Origin: Stercorarius parasiticus
Taxonomy: Eukaryota; Chordata; Aves; Charadriiformes; Stercorariidae
Direction: 5' to 3'
NCBI GenBank assembly: GCA_013396915.1
Contig: VWZL01002562.1
Span: forward strand, 617,438-681,437
DNA length: 64,000 nucleotides
Part shown: piece by piece, positions 12,501 through 27,500 of the stretch
Position numbering within the stretch: position 1 is the first letter of the stretch
Layout: each line of letters opens with the position of its first letter
Translations under genes and position numbers: made by a program
Notes under the pieces: generated by a model
Told to the model about the DNA's origin: nothing
The model's database searches: none
Seen by the model: the letters and a program-made list of their open reading frames with translations, nothing else

Positions 12501-15500
12501 AAGTGGGTCAGCATCAAGTTGATAGGAAAAAGGAGGAACCTTATTGTTTAATTTAAAATCCAGGTGTTCTGGGGTTTTGTTTGTTGGGGTTTTTTGTTGG
12601 GTTTTGTTGTTTGTTTTTTTTTTAAGAAATCACAGATATCAGTCATCTCATTTTGCATTTAGTGTCTGCCTACAAGGGCTTTTCAGGAAAGCCAAAATGC
12701 AACTATGTCCCTTCTGCTATCTTCATAAGCATATTGCTATTTTATTCATTTTTCGTTTAGTTGCAGCTTTGCAAACTACTGTATCCAAGCCAACAGTTAC
12801 AGTGCAGTCATGTACAGAAAGTTCTACGAAACATCATTAGAAGCAAACAAATAGTAAACAATTAACCTGTCACAGCAAATAGATTTCGTTTTTTCTAGTT
12901 GAAAATCCATTTACTAAAAATGTGTACTGTCCATGTAATGTGAAAACTACTGTTCTTTAAAATCAAGTGTTCAAATTCAGCAGTTCTGAATTTCTTTCTA
13001 ATTTCCTAAAGATGTAAGACACTGACGAGGTAGTTCTATCTTGGCAAGAAAAAGAATTATTACTATTAAACCTGCTACAAAAGCAATAAGCAGTGACAGA
13101 TTTCTGTTAACTGACACCAGCTGCTCTAAAGCTACATGGGTCTCATGAGGCACAAAGGTCTTGAGGCACTTGATTTTTAAATTGTATACTACAATGCCAC
13201 AGGTCTTCAGAGTCATCTCTAGTGCATAACCATAAGCTAACAAATTTGAGGTCACTAGATACCCACTGCTTAAAACCAGCTTCTGCTAAATAGTGCCTGG
13301 GCAGCCAAAAGAGGAACAGGCTTTTGAAAGCTGTGCTGCAAGGAAATACCTGCTGGAATTACAGACTTCTCAAGCCTCTCCATTTCCAGTCACATCCTTT
13401 CTTCCCCACGTGTGACAAGCTGCACAAGTTGAAATGGGCGCTTCCAAATCAGTATCAGAAAACATAACTGGCTGCAAATGTTTAAATGTTTAATTACAGC
13501 TGCTTATGAATATTTTCACTTCTTATTAAATATTACCCAAATCTTACAAACTTCCTCTATTAGTATATTAATAATATGTGTAGGTGAACATCTTTTGCAC
13601 ACCTGATGACTGACAAAATCCTGTACCAGCAGACAGCATTAAGTTTTCGGTCACCGGCATAATTTTCTGCTCATCACTGCTTCCATCACCTGTTGAATTC
13701 TGTTCATAATTTTCTTCCTTATCAGATGAGGATGAGGAAGTGGAAACCACCTTCTTTTTTAAGTTACTCTTCTTACTTTCTTTCACTGACCCTCTTTTAA
13801 TCTTCTTCTTACTGTCTTCATAGGACTCCTCATCAGAAGAGGACAATGAGTCATTCTGTTCTTTCTTGGACATTTTCTTTTTGTGACTTATTTTTTTCTT
13901 TTCTTTAGATTCAGTTTGTTTTTTACTCCGCACAGCATCTTCAGAAAAACTCTCCTCTTTTAGGGGAGATTTCTCAGCATCAGAGGATAAATCAAGCTGT
14001 ACTCTTTTAGATACTCTCTCTCTCAAATTCCTCCTTTGCTCTTCTTTAAGCACTGGTTCATTTTTAGTTTTGTCATTTTCAGAAGAATTGCTACTTCCTT
14101 TCTCTGGAGATGACTTTTCAACATCAGAAGAGGAATCATCTTGTTCTTTCTTGTAACTTTTCTTTTTCAATTTTTCAGATTTCTTTGTTTTGTTTTCTGA
14201 TCCTTTTTTATTCTTGAATCTGTCTTTTGAAGAATCAAAATCATGCTCTTTCTTGGCAGATTTCTCAGTACTCTCTGACGAAGAATCTTCCTGTGCCTTT
14301 TTCTTTTTCAAATCCTTGCCCTTCTTAACTTCAGTTTGCTTTTCACCTTTAGGACAACTCTCCTCCTTCTCCAGTGAAGACTTCTCAACATCAGAAGACT
14401 CATTGTGCTTTCCCTTTACAGTTTTTTCTTTTAAGTCTCTGTTTGTCCTTTCCTTAGCAGCTGACCCCTTACCAATTTTTTTATCCTTAGAAGAATGATT
14501 AATCTCCTTCTCTGGGGAAGGCTTTTCAGCATCATCATCTTCAGAAGATTTATCTCTTTGTTTCCTCAAATCTTTCTTTCTCTTACTGCTTACTTTTTTC
14601 CTCTGCTCTTCTTCAGAAGAATCATAACTATCATCTTTTCGTGAGTATTTTTTCTTAGCTTTTTTTGCAGACTCAATTTTACTCAGAATTTTTATTTCTT
14701 TTTCTAACTCAGAATCATAGTTTGAAGAATCTGAATAGTTTTGTCGTTTCTTTTTAGCAGCAGCAGAATTTTTAGCTGATTTGCCTCTTTTAGCATCTAA
14801 ATCTGAGCCAGAACTGGAACTTTTTCTTTTTCGTTTTCCATTTTCATCCTTTACTGGTGAATTCTTTAGAAAATTTAAAGTCTTCTGATCATTTGTTGGT
14901 GCTTCACTATTGCTATCAATATCTGAAGAACTGCGACTCATCATAGCTACTTCTTTAAGAACAGCTGGCATTTCGTCAGAATCTGAGCTATGATCTAATA
15001 CATATGGCTTTTTTGATTTAGAAAGTTTATTAGGGCTAGGACCATCAACAGTACTGTCAGATGAATTTCTTTTATCATTTTTCCTCCTTGGCTGTCTTGA
15101 TGATTTCCTCTTACGTTTTTCATTACATGTGTCATTGCTATCTTCTTCTGAATTCGATGTTAAAGGACTGATGTCTGCTTGGCGCCTTAGAGGTGTGGTC
15201 TTCACACGTGGTGATCTCCTGAGATCAGATTCCTCTGCAAGTGAGACAGTTTCGTTCTCCGTGGAAAGTTCACTGCCAGCATTATGATTTTGTTTTACAG
15301 AATCACATTTTTCTGCTCTAGGTACTACATCAGCATCCTTACTTCCCTTCTCTAGACTGCCGTCTTGATCTTCAGCTTTAACTGTTGACTCCGAAAGGGA
15401 AACAGGAGTCAATTTTACAATCAACTCTTTTGTTCCTTTAGCCGATGACTTTAACTTAGTACCACCTTTGGTATCTTTCATAGGAGTGTTCAACTTTGTA

Positions 15501-18500
15501 TTGGAATTTAAAGTCTCGTGATCTGTTCCTGTATTTCCATTGTCTGTCTCATCTGATGTAATCTGAATCTCCATAGCAGATTCTGGAGTCTCAAAAATGT
15601 CTTCAGGAACAGATGAGGGAATGGACACTATATCCATGTCTAAAGCCTCTGTACTATTAGGTTTATACTGAGGTTCTTCATTTCTGCCAGACCTTTTATC
15701 TTCACCAGAAGTACACTTATCTGTTTGCTCCATTGTTGGAACACTTTGATCCATGGGCTCGCTGTCAGGCCGTTCTGATACAGCTTTTTTCTGTGTCTTT
15801 ACGGTGTCATCCTCTTTTAATGCCACATGTTCCTTTCCTTCATCTTTTTTCACCTCATTTTTTTCTGATCTAACATCAGGTTTTTTCTCTTTGGTATTTT
15901 TATCTTTGTTTTTAACATTCAAAGCTTGAATCTCCAGGTTCAGACCTTCTTCTAGTGCTAGATGAGCTTTTTTCATGTCACTCAACACAGATTTAAAAGC
16001 TTTTAACTGACAAAGTTGCACAGTTGGGCTTATTTCTACATTTTCTGCAGCATTTTTCAAAAAGCTTACAAAGCTAGAATTCAGATTTGCTGTAGTTTCA
16101 ACCAGCTTTTTTGTTTTCTTAAGCAAGTCTTTTGGCACCATTAGTGCTTTATAAGAATATGTTAGTGAACCTGAATATGAATCATCTAGGTTTTTTTCTT
16201 CACCATTACAATTTGAATTATTTCTCTTTGGAGAAAACTTGACTGTCTGGTCATATATTTTACTTTTTTCACTTTCAACTTTTATCTTTTTTTTGTTTTG
16301 TTGTAGTAACTGTTCTAAATTTTCAAAGACACTGTCACATGCAGTGACCAAGTCCAACAAAGGCTCTGGATGGCAAATATAGCAGTGCCACTGGTTATTT
16401 TCATCCAGTATAGTCGATAGCTCCTTTCGACCCAGGTTGCGCAAAATGCACTTTTTACAGAAGGCGTTATGGCAAAAGTCACAGCAAATCAAGTTTCCAC
16501 CTTCAGCACACCACCTGAAATCAGACATAAGAAATATAAGTGTCTTATCTGCATATCAACCAGGTGACAAGTTTGAAAAGTTTACATATTTTTCACTATT
16601 TGATAAAGAATTTGCATTTTAAAAATTCAGGTGATAAACAGATATCCATTATTTGAAAACATAATTAAAAGCATGACTGAAAAGCACTCAATTGACTGAA
16701 CTGGAAAGTCAGAAAAATTAAGATCTTAGATTAACAGTTCACAAAACTGAAATGACCAGTAATACCCTAACACAATTTCAGCACCCATTTTAAGTAAGAG
16801 AAAAAAATTAATTGAATTTTATTTTCCATGTTTCTTCTAAGAATTTAAAAAAAAAATATTTTATTTTACTGCGAAATGGATTAGCTTAAGTCTTTCTAGC
16901 TTTAACTGGTATATTACTACTAGAGGCACATATAAAAAAAGAAACATGTTTTTTGATCTATGTTTAGACTGCAGAGTCTTTGACGAAGACCTGAAAAGCA
17001 GCTGACAAGTAAGCTCATAAGCATCACAGACTGCGCAATTTTGATTGGATTACGTATTTAGGTATTTAACAGAGAAGTACTTTAGTATTTCAAAAGTGGG
17101 AGATGCATCTGGAAAAGTAAGTTTTTGTTGCTCACAAGGTTTAGAATGTCCGATTCTAACCTCACCTTTAAAGTATTTGTAAGGCGGCATGCTATTTAGT
17201 TAAAAATGTGACATCTTACAAGTGTTTACTATTAGATTTCTTTATAAAATGCTTTCCTGTTAATTACTAAAATAACAATCAAATATTTACAAAAACCCTC
17301 AGGTTGAGCATTTCTTTGTGAGAAACAATTGTTGACTAAGCTATCATTACTGGTCTTTATCTGTCAATATCTGTCAATAATTTCATTATTGCAAGAAAAA
17401 AAAACCACACCCAAAACAGAAGACCTGTGGGTGTTATTTCAGTTTTTGTACACTTACCTACACTGTTCATCCATCCCATCTGAATCACGGCTAATGTCAT
17501 CGCTCATGTAATACTTGTAACAAGTCTGTGAAGAAAGAGATAAGACAAGGAATTTTTTATTAAATCTCTACTGGACTTCAGTAGTTCATATGATTTCAGC
17601 ATGTATTAGAAGCAAGCCATTAAAAGCAGCAGCTGCAAGGTCTCCAGCATTCTAATCCTTTTATGTTTGTATTAATCTAAAAAACATCTTCCATAGATAC
17701 AACAGGTCCTGAAACATGACTTCTTATTTAGATAGCTCAAGGTTTACTTGAAAATTAAATAAGCTTTCATTTGACAGCTGCGTATTTGCATATTTTGAAA
17801 CATCAACTGAATGCTTCTCTTCAAATCTGAAAGTTTTTTCCATCTATTTCCTATGTAAATCAACACCACGTATTCCCTGACACAATTAATCATACATAAT
17901 TTACAATTCTCAGCTGTATGCTCCTTATGTTAGCAATCGATCCCATAAGACTTTGAATAAAAAGGTCTTCATCATTTATCCTGATGTTAACATCCAAGGC
18001 TTCCATTTCCAGATGCAAACAAGGCATTTTCATTGAAAAATTGGTAATGCTAAGAAAAAAAACCCCACAACTCAGCTAGTAGTAGCAGTGGCTTCAGTTG
18101 CTGAATTCTATAACCAAATTTTGACAGTCTGGGGCTTTTTCCCAGTTGCAAGTAAAGAAAGTTCGCCCAGGCTTGGAAGCTCTACTTTGAATCGGGATTA
18201 ATACAAGCTCTTAGCTAAATTCTGTCCTTTTACCCAGTGAATCAGTGAATTCAGAATCCAGAAGAGGCTTCAGCACCTGAATTTAAAATTATGCCGCCTC
18301 TTTATCTGGAACAGTTATACACTTGTTCAACTAAACAATAACAATCAGGAAAAAAAACACAGTAAAAACTGATGTTTAGACATGTAAGGGAACATATATA
18401 GTCAAAGGAATACAGCTTCCCAAGTCTGGGACTGTTTACCTAAGCAGAAGAAAAATAAGGAAAGAACTAGGCACAGAAAGTCATGGAAGACATGGAGTAT

Positions 18501-21500
18501 GCAGATCAGGGACTTTCGTTCCTCTCTCTCACATTAATGTAAGGCCATGTTCAATTAAGTACAGAAACAGAAAATTTTCAGGAAACAAGTGACACAATTA
18601 TCTAGCAGAGCTCACAGTCAAGAACTGCTATTGAATCCAACATCCTGAACAATTTTCAAAAATGAACCAGATATTCTTGCAATGCATGCAAGTTATGTAC
18701 AGCTGCACGTTAAGGACTTCCACATCTAGGAACAAGAGTTAGGACTCCCACGAAGCCTGAAAACAGTTGTCTTGTAAGCTGATTTTTCTAAAGCATGTTT
18801 TATAAATGAAACAAGCCAGAATGAATAAAAGAAATGAGCCAGAACATCAGACTAGACAGACATGCCTGAGACAGTATGTCCGCTGTATATGTAACATTAA
18901 TTTGGAACTGGTGGGGAAGCAGGAGGAAGGAAGAGAAGAGGAATGCAAATTTTGCAATGTAACACAGATCTGTATCTCTCTATCTTTAGAGATACCTTTA
19001 TAAATACAGAATCTGTACAACTATAGAGATATGCAGGAGAAGTATCTCTATATCTCTTTGAAAATTAAGAGAGGTCTCCAAAACAGGGGGAAGGGATGTT
19101 TCCTTCCTCCCCTGCTCGCCCCCTCTTCCCACTGCAGGCAGATTAAGGCCTAACTGAAGCCACCATGTAACCATGTAGCTGAAGACCCAGATGCTGGGTT
19201 TGGGTTATGGACTAGACCATCATTACAGAGGCTGCCACAAATTATAACAGTCGAGGAGCTGTACATGAGTGAAACTGAGATGGCTTTGAAGCTACTTTTC
19301 TGCTTCTTATTCCGCCGTTGTTTTACATACAATGCTTTACCAGGAGATCCAGAATTGAATCTGCTCTTATAATACGAGTAGCCAGAAATTTCAGACAGAT
19401 CACTTAAAACAAAAAATTCACTAAAATTATAGCATTAAATCTGTAAAAATAAATTATAAAGAAATCGCAATGACTTTAACTGGAATATAAGAAAACAATA
19501 TAAGTTTGTAAGCTGTAATATAAATTTGTAAGCTTTACTTTGTGTTTTTGTTTTCTGCTTTTAGTTTCCTTATTTGCAACAGTTAATGACTGAAAAGTTT
19601 ATTGGATAATAAACAAGAACTACTCCCACAAAAATCCCACCAATATGACATTTCAAACAAAACCAAACAGTACAAACTGTAGAACTGTTTACCACATACC
19701 TTACAAATAAGAACTTTCAGTGTAGGATGTCTATAGATTGAATCCTTTTGAAAATGGTTCACCTGTTGCCCACAAGCTGTACAGCTTACAATTCCATGTA
19801 GTCCTTCCTCTATAGAGAGGATTATAAACCACATATTAATTGTTTTCATTATTTTTTTTTTAAGAAATCTGTATATACCTATTTCATTTTCTTACAGTAT
19901 TTTGGCCTATTAGGTTTTTCATATGCCTTTATTACTTTACCACCCAACATTAAAGAAATCTTTCTGTAACCACTCACCACTTAAAGACTGAAAGAATTTT
20001 CCTCTAAAGTCTATAGTCCACTCGGAGCCATGAGACAATTTTTTTCCTTTGAGAGATTTAATTCAGGTAAACCGGTCACCTCAGGAGAACACCCTAAATA
20101 AACTGTCATCACTAAAAATCTTTCAAACCAGCCCTGATATTCTGTACAACCTCATTTAATTTTTGTTATTTTATACCACTTTAATTCATGTTTGTATTAT
20201 GGTATTTCTTTCACATACAGTTTTAGCTTCTCAAAGAAAAATATGGGAAGTCGTTACAGAAGATGTATGAAATCCTTGTAATAGTGCCTGAAGAAATCTT
20301 TTTTCACTTTTTGTTCCCTTCCTGATGGTAGGGTTTGTTGGGTTTTTTTGAAACTACAATTTTGCTACAATACATATGTTCTCAGGATCTTGCTGATTGC
20401 TCCCACAGTTTGTGTACCACTCTGCTGCTATATCTATTTCAGTAGAGAAAGCGTTTCTTTAATGTCAATCCCTCAATTCACTTTGAAAGGTGATGAACTT
20501 GGGTTTGGGAGGCTTGCTACGTGCCAGACTCTTAAACTGACTAATTAATACCATGAGAACATTTTGTTTTCAACAGCAGTGATGCTTTCAAGAAAAAGGA
20601 AATTAATTTGCGAAATCTCATACACTCAGTTCGTACACTTTCAAAAACTTAATTCAGGATCAAGGAGGTAGAGGTTTGATATGGGATCAGTTAACTGTGA
20701 TTTGTCTTCTGCTGTCATGTTCACTAAGCAGCATAAGGAAACGAATTCAAATGCTTAATTTAATGGTAACAGTCTGTGTACAGACATATATTTTATTTTT
20801 TTTTAAAATAATCACTACCACAGAACTAAAAGCAAGCACCAACATCACAATGTTAAGGAACTGAATGAACATTCTCAAGATACAATACATGGTACTACCA
20901 ATACGCTATTAAAGCACAATCTCAAATAGTCTACAGGCCAGTAAGAACAACTAATAGACCCCTACAATTCAGTGAAAATAGCACGTCCGAAATTTTTAAT
21001 ACAAGATTCGTTGTCTTCAAATTCAATGCATGCATGATCGCATGTACTGCGGAGCTCGTGGACTTGCAAAGCACTCTTACGTCCCCCCAAAAAGCTCAAA
21101 TATCGAGTAAACACATCCATAACATTGTACTACTCGGAAAAGAGTACCCCATTCTATCATACCAAGCAGTACAGAAGCCTACCCGGGCTTTGTCGAACAT
21201 CACAGCCCTTAAATGGGTGTAAGAATGCCAGAGGGTAATAGCCAACTGAGGGAGAACACGCTATTCACTGTGAAGTCCCAAGCCGCTTTCCCCTTTTCTA
21301 CGACTTTAACGAGAAGCACTACTGCCTCTTTCCTAAAATCTGCATGTTGGCACAAGAAAAAAAAAAGATAATTTATCAGGCAAATCTTTGTAAGCCATGT
21401 TACTCCTACAAATGATGAAGATCCAAAGAAATTAAACAACTACTAATTCATTAATACTTACTTTGAAGACATTCCTAACTATGAGTTTATTAGCAAAAAT

Positions 21501-24500
21501 ATAACCATAAGCACTCTGCAGACACAAAACTTGACAATAAGGCCTGACACAATGCCTCTTAGAGTCTTGGATAACAGCATCGGGACGCTAGAAAGGCAAG
21601 AGTTCTATTACTACTATTATCCCTAATATAAACAGGACATATAACTCCTAATAAAAATGCGAAGATGCACTGCATAAAGAACAACATACGGCATCTTTTG
21701 TTTCATTATTTATTTACCTGCACTGTGCATAGAATTCAGGATCTCAAGTAACTGGGACTACACGCTTACCTGCTTAAACCAGTAATACTTAACTTTGCAT
21801 GTGCACAGGCTTGGCACCTCTTTCTAGTGGCAAGAGAAAGGTAAGTGCCACTTCATGTAACTAGACTCGCTGCATGCAGATGTAGAATAAATGGATCCGC
21901 ACTGCCTCTTCTGTGCATGTCACAAAACAAAACTGGTTTGATACATCCCTAATCTGGCTGCTCTTGAGGGAGACTCTGGTCATGTCCCTCGTGCCTGGAC
22001 ACCTTTCCTGGTCTGGAAATGAGGACAACACAGCTGCAGGCAGTACCTACGCCATTTCCCTGAAAGTTGACAGCAGCTTAACACATGTACTGGATAGCTT
22101 TAAAATCAAGTCAGAGACTATCAGCAGTGACACAGACATAGCTGAGCTTGCCCTGGACAAAGGTATGGCTTCAACAAACTCCTGATGTCCTATGTCAGGC
22201 ACCAGTACATGAGTAACCAGTCCAAAGGAAGGCCCGCAAATTCTCTAGGAACAGAGAAAAAAAAAAGTCTGGAACGGCAGGTCATATGAATTGTCCTGGG
22301 GATGCAGACACAGGCCACAAAGTTCAAGCAGAAGAGTCCTATCCTTTTAACACTATACACCTAAAGATTTCTGTTGGACCGCTTGTAAAATTATTCTAAA
22401 CACAAATGGAAAAAGCATTCCTATAGGCTGAATAGGACATCTTGCATGAAGAGAACAAACTGACTTTCAAAGATTAATAATTTAGAGAAAATGTCAGTTC
22501 TCAAAATGCGATTAAAGTCATGCATGAGCCCGTATGTATGCACAAGCACATCTCCACACAGTCCATTTCACTCCCCTTCAACCACAGATGGAGAAATAGC
22601 ACTTATTAAATTACAACAACACTTTAAAACACAGCAAGGATCTCAAATGATACAATGGGAAGAATGAATAGTGTGTACAAGAGCTGTTTGTCTGAATGCC
22701 CTGGGTAGTGCTGTAGGTGTGTGAACTAAGGTATTCCTAGTAGCATTAACAAAAAACTAACAACTAGTAGCAACTAATAAAAAAAATTGGCTACTTTATA
22801 CATAATCCTCCCTCTCCTTTACTTTTTAGAATCAAATGGGATGAATTTTTGTTATCACTGTTATCTACCTAACTTCTCCTCAGTTTTAGCAGCAGATACG
22901 GAAAACCAGCTGGCACAGCAGCTTTCCAAAGATACCCTTCCTTAGAAGGGCCCACTGGTAGGGAATTTCCCACAATTTAAAAACAAAATAAAAAAGTCTT
23001 TGAGTTGTTAGACGTTTTGGGTTTCTTGTTAGCTTACTGATTGGTAATATGCCTATACATATCCCTGCTCAAACATGGTTGCTTTCTTGGCGAGTCAGCG
23101 AATGTTCCTGTATCAATGGTGTTCCAATGTAACTCCTTAAAAAAGGAATACCTGTAACAGCTGATCGCAACCAGGCAACTGTTCTAAATACAAAGCACGA
23201 AGGGTCCATATGGAGTACCTAATGATGCATCCTATAGCTACTGAAAATAAGTAGTTTAATGAGAACTAATCTTAGCTTTCACTGCTGCATTGCAGGCACA
23301 GCAGTGGAGGCTAACTTCAGTCAGCTAGAATCCTTAATGAACAAAAAGCCAGAAGAGTGGAGGTATTTTTAGGATAATTTATTAGAAATATGAAAAATTT
23401 TCAGATGTACCAAATGTGGTCATGAGCAACAATTTAAACACGTCTCAATAAATGTTTTAAATTGTATTTACCTCCACGCTTTTTGGGAGCTTCAGGTTTC
23501 ATTTTAACGGTATTTCTGCTTCTAAATTCAGGCCCTTTAAAATCATCTTTGTCTTCATTCAGCACTGGCTCAGGCTGTACAACCACTGTACCTAGAATAA
23601 TTTTATTTAGAAATTGGAAACCATTACACATCCAAATGAAGTGCAAAAGTCCTGTTTAAATAACAGCCAACCTAGTACCTTAAAAAAAAAAAATAGTGCA
23701 ATCTGGTGACTAAAACTCAACAAAGTTTTGAATGCACAGATGTTCACAGAAAAAAAGAAACAAAAGTGAAACCAAAAACCACCACCACACACTTCAAACT
23801 ACGTCTGTTTTGCAGCTGTAGGACAAAAGCCAAAGACTGAACGGGCTCTGAGGAGCAAATTCTACTCTCTTTGCCCTGATGAGGTACGTGCAGAACAGGA
23901 GTGTCGTACTGCTGGGTGTGTGTAGTACAGGAATTTGTAGTGCAATGCTACAGATAAAGAACTTTCGTTAGGTCACTTGAATCTAGCAAAAGCCTTAGAG
24001 TAACTGTTCTTTTCTCTCTTTCCCCCTTTCTATTCAGTTTTCCTCATTTGAAGTCATTTCATGAAAAAGCAATAGAATAAAACCTGCTTTGTCTTTAACA
24101 AAATTCAGAAATTTACTTTTTTATTTGAAGAGTACTAATCAAAACTACGTGGGTGAAAAACCATCTTTCCTACTTAAGAGATCAGTTTTAATAATTTGTT
24201 GTGAGGACACTGGAAATAATCTAAGATTCTGATAAAATAATTTTAAAGTGACTGCTTTAAATACTGCTACTCATGCAGTATGCAGCAGCAGTCCCTCCAA
24301 TTTTTCCTTTAACTTTCATAGGTAAGAAATGGAAGAGATTAATCAAACTCACACTATAGTTAAGAGGAGCAGGATGCAGACCTATAGTATTAACTATTTT
24401 AAAAAGGGTATTTAAAAATAGATAACCTCCCAGATTTAGTTTTGCTTCTGTTGATCTAATTGTTAATAACCTCAAACACAGAACGATAAACTAAGTCAGA

Positions 24501-27500
24501 CTTGAAAGTGACAGAGTTTGAGACTCCTAAAAAACCAGAAATGAATCATTTCCCCTGTTTCATGTTGGTTTTATACTGCTGTCAGTAGACATTTGAAATT
24601 AAGCCACCAGCACATCCTGGTGTACCCACAGATTAAAGTATGCTGGGTGCAAAACTAAGTGTGCTTGGTTTCCTCTTTTAAATGCATGCACACAGGGTGT
24701 TCGTGTGTTTGTGCACACATGCATTCTACTTAATTATTTATGCTGCATCAAAATCTTGGCTAATTTGCTGAATTCAGAAACAAAGACAGACATGAACTAC
24801 CTTTAGGCAAGCTTTTCATATCAACATCGTTTTCTGAGTTTTCATTTGAAATATCTTCATTTACTGTTTCATCTAAGATTTGTTCATCATCTGATCCAAC
24901 ATATTTTGTTACAACTGTAGGTTTCCTGCATAAACAGAAAAAAAAAAATCACACCGTGACAAATATTACATATTGCAATACAGGTAAGCCTAGTGCTTTG
25001 CAAGCAAAACACCCTATTAACTGGAGAAACCTATATTCTTTTTAAATTCATTTAAGACATCGTAAGGTGGGATGCTCTGAGTTATTGTAATAAGTAAGTT
25101 GTAATTTCTTGTTAGGAACAGAAATTCTCCCCTCCTATGCGAAAGAAAAAGATATACTAATAAAGTATTTTTGTTTCACAGGCTTGCTGTATTTTCTTTT
25201 TGTAAAGTCGAGGTTTTATATGTTTTTAAGACGGTACGCAGGAAAGTCACGCTTTTAGGAAAAAAGCCTGAATGAAACACAAGTGAATGTCTACTCAGAA
25301 TATTTATCCATCATTCCCAGGCAACACAAAGAGAACACACAGATATTAGCAAATGACAAAAAGCAGCTTGGCAGAAAAGATGCTTGCAAGGAAAGGAAAT
25401 AAAGGAAATGCAGAAAGAAATGAAAAAGACAAGTGTTGAATAAAAAGACCAGTTGCCGGAATTTCACAGAAACATAACTTAGAACTGAATCCATTAAAAC
25501 GAATGAATTTACTATGTCAAGGCAGGGAGAAAATAAGAAAGAAAAAAAAAAAACGTTGAGCATAATTTTCAGTAGTCTGAAGGTAATACATGAACTACTG
25601 CAAGATACTGTTTGTGCCAGTATCAGACACAGTATGATAAATGTATGAATGAGAATACCTTTAGTGATGAGACAGGAAGCAAAAAAGCAAGATGGTAAAA
25701 ATAATATAAATTTAAAGAGTTCAGCAGAACACTGGATTTGGAATACGAGGGAGAAATTAAAGCCAAATATAAAACCACACTTGCAAATATGGAATCAAGA
25801 CAAGCAGAAAAAGGAGAATGAAGAGTATTATTTAATTCCAGCAGATATGATAAAATAAACAAAAAGGAGAGTGAAAAGAGATATACAACACTTCTAAGGA
25901 ACAGTAAGAAGGCAGTTGTTGACATCATGCATTTAGGAGAGCTCACCAATCTATACAGTATACTTGGATTTTAAAAAAAAAAATCATGAAGGACAACTTG
26001 AATAAGCATCAGCTGAGAGCAAAAAATGAGGAGTTTTGCTAGAATAAGTTTGCTGTTACTTAGGTCACAAATAATTTGTCTCCTGTAGGTTCAAACTGGT
26101 TGGTGAACAGTTAGCTCCATACTTTTTTAAATCAAGAAGCAGAAAAGCATTAGGCAGAGATAAAGCAAACAGCAGTTTCTGCAGAGGACAACTTAAAGAA
26201 ACATTTTGATTCCACAGTCTCCCAACAGTAAGGTAAATAAACCCTTTTTCTGTATGACCCAATTTACACTTTGGGAAGAATCCTGCATGTAGGAATAGAA
26301 AGAGTGAAGGAACAGTTGTATAAACCATTTTGTCCTGAAGACATAGGATAATATTGTTACCTTTGTTAATAAAAATCAAGCTTTATGATCTTAACCTTTG
26401 ACCCCGAAAGATGGTTTGAATTTTAAGTGCAGTATGAGGCTTTTTTTTACCAGCACTCTGCTAACTTTAGATTTATAACTAGATTTATACTGGTATATAC
26501 TAAAAGTATCAGGCAAAGCACATGGACTTTTCTATAGTTTCACATGCCAAAAAGTAATTTATTTTAATTTTCCAAACCAACCTTTTTGAACGTGACGATC
26601 CTAAGGATTTGGTTCTTTCTGAAGAACTACTGCCCTAAAACCAAGAAAAAAATTAAAAAGTCAACACATTTGTGACCAAGTGACCTGTCAACAAAAACAG
26701 TTTCTTACATTAACTAGAACGTATCTCAGAAGTCACCAGTGCTCTTACAAAAAAAAAAAAAAGGTAACAAAGTGACACTCAATTTCAACAGTCATACCAG
26801 TTCAGTTAAACTAAATCTATGGAGTTTCAGATCAGTAGTAAGACTCCATAAAGTCATTATTCTCTTAAAAACAGATTTAAAAATAGGTGTTGCCAAACTC
26901 TCAGCTAAGTCACTAACATTGACTAACCTGCCTATGAAAACATCTTAAAAGAAATTAAGAGAGGGCACTGTTGTAAGTTGAGACATTCAGAGAGAAACAC
27001 TGAATGTATCTCAAGCACTGAGTCTTCGTGACATTGAGGAAATTCTCTCCTTGCAGTTCTCACTTGCACTACCTGCTGGAAGTTCTCTCAGCTTTCTGGA
27101 GAACGGACTGAGAACAGCTCATGACCACTGCAACAAAGTGAATTTAGCATTTTCTATACTAGCCATTCTGCACTAGACATGCAACTAAAATTCAAAAGCA
27201 TTTTTATTCCTACCTCTTCTCTATTGTTCTCCATTGAAGCCGGACTACTTTTAGGTTCTCTACTCTTACCTATGGAGAAAAATTAAAGCAATACAGTGAA
27301 ATGCAAGAAATATTAAAAGTTCTTCACATTGTACATCATTGCATTGGTTATGTTTCACCAGTGTGAATAAAGATGACTGTGTGACTTTCAGAGATGAACC
27401 ATTGCACAATAGAACAACAGTCCACTGAATAGCATACATCTTACAGAAATCATTTCGAAATTATTTTCAGTTAAGTTGCTGACAGGCTAAAAGACAGCCT

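Larger units (their letters stand above)
16515..27213 (-). other. ATRX introns 3-8 (non-coding between small exons)
   Basis: AT-rich intron sequence between exons 9 and 3, interrupted only by exons 4-8. I see no repeat family or RNA gene. A 90-codon frame at 21,913-22,185 (+) and hydrophobic minus-strand frames at 25,291-25,949 match nothing known to me. The latter are the complement of purine-rich DNA, which is enough to keep them open. Confidence 0.6.

Noticed and set aside
12998..13255. 85-codon minus-strand frame with one hydrophobic segment in ATRX intron 9
   Set aside because: Not in phase as an ATRX exon, no acceptor/donor pair that fits, and no family match.
13568..13602. Extension of exon 9 to its open-frame end ([10 protein letters not shown])
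   Set aside because: The conserved donor at 13,602-13,601 joins exon 10 in phase and matches the human protein; the extension is intron.
21913..22185. 90-codon frame in ATRX intron 6
   Set aside because: No recognised similarity and no splice or promoter context; its length is within chance expectation for 64 kb in six frames.
25291..25949. Two hydrophobic minus-strand frames resembling membrane proteins
   Set aside because: Same cause: complement of A/G-rich intron DNA. No start context, splice sites or family match.
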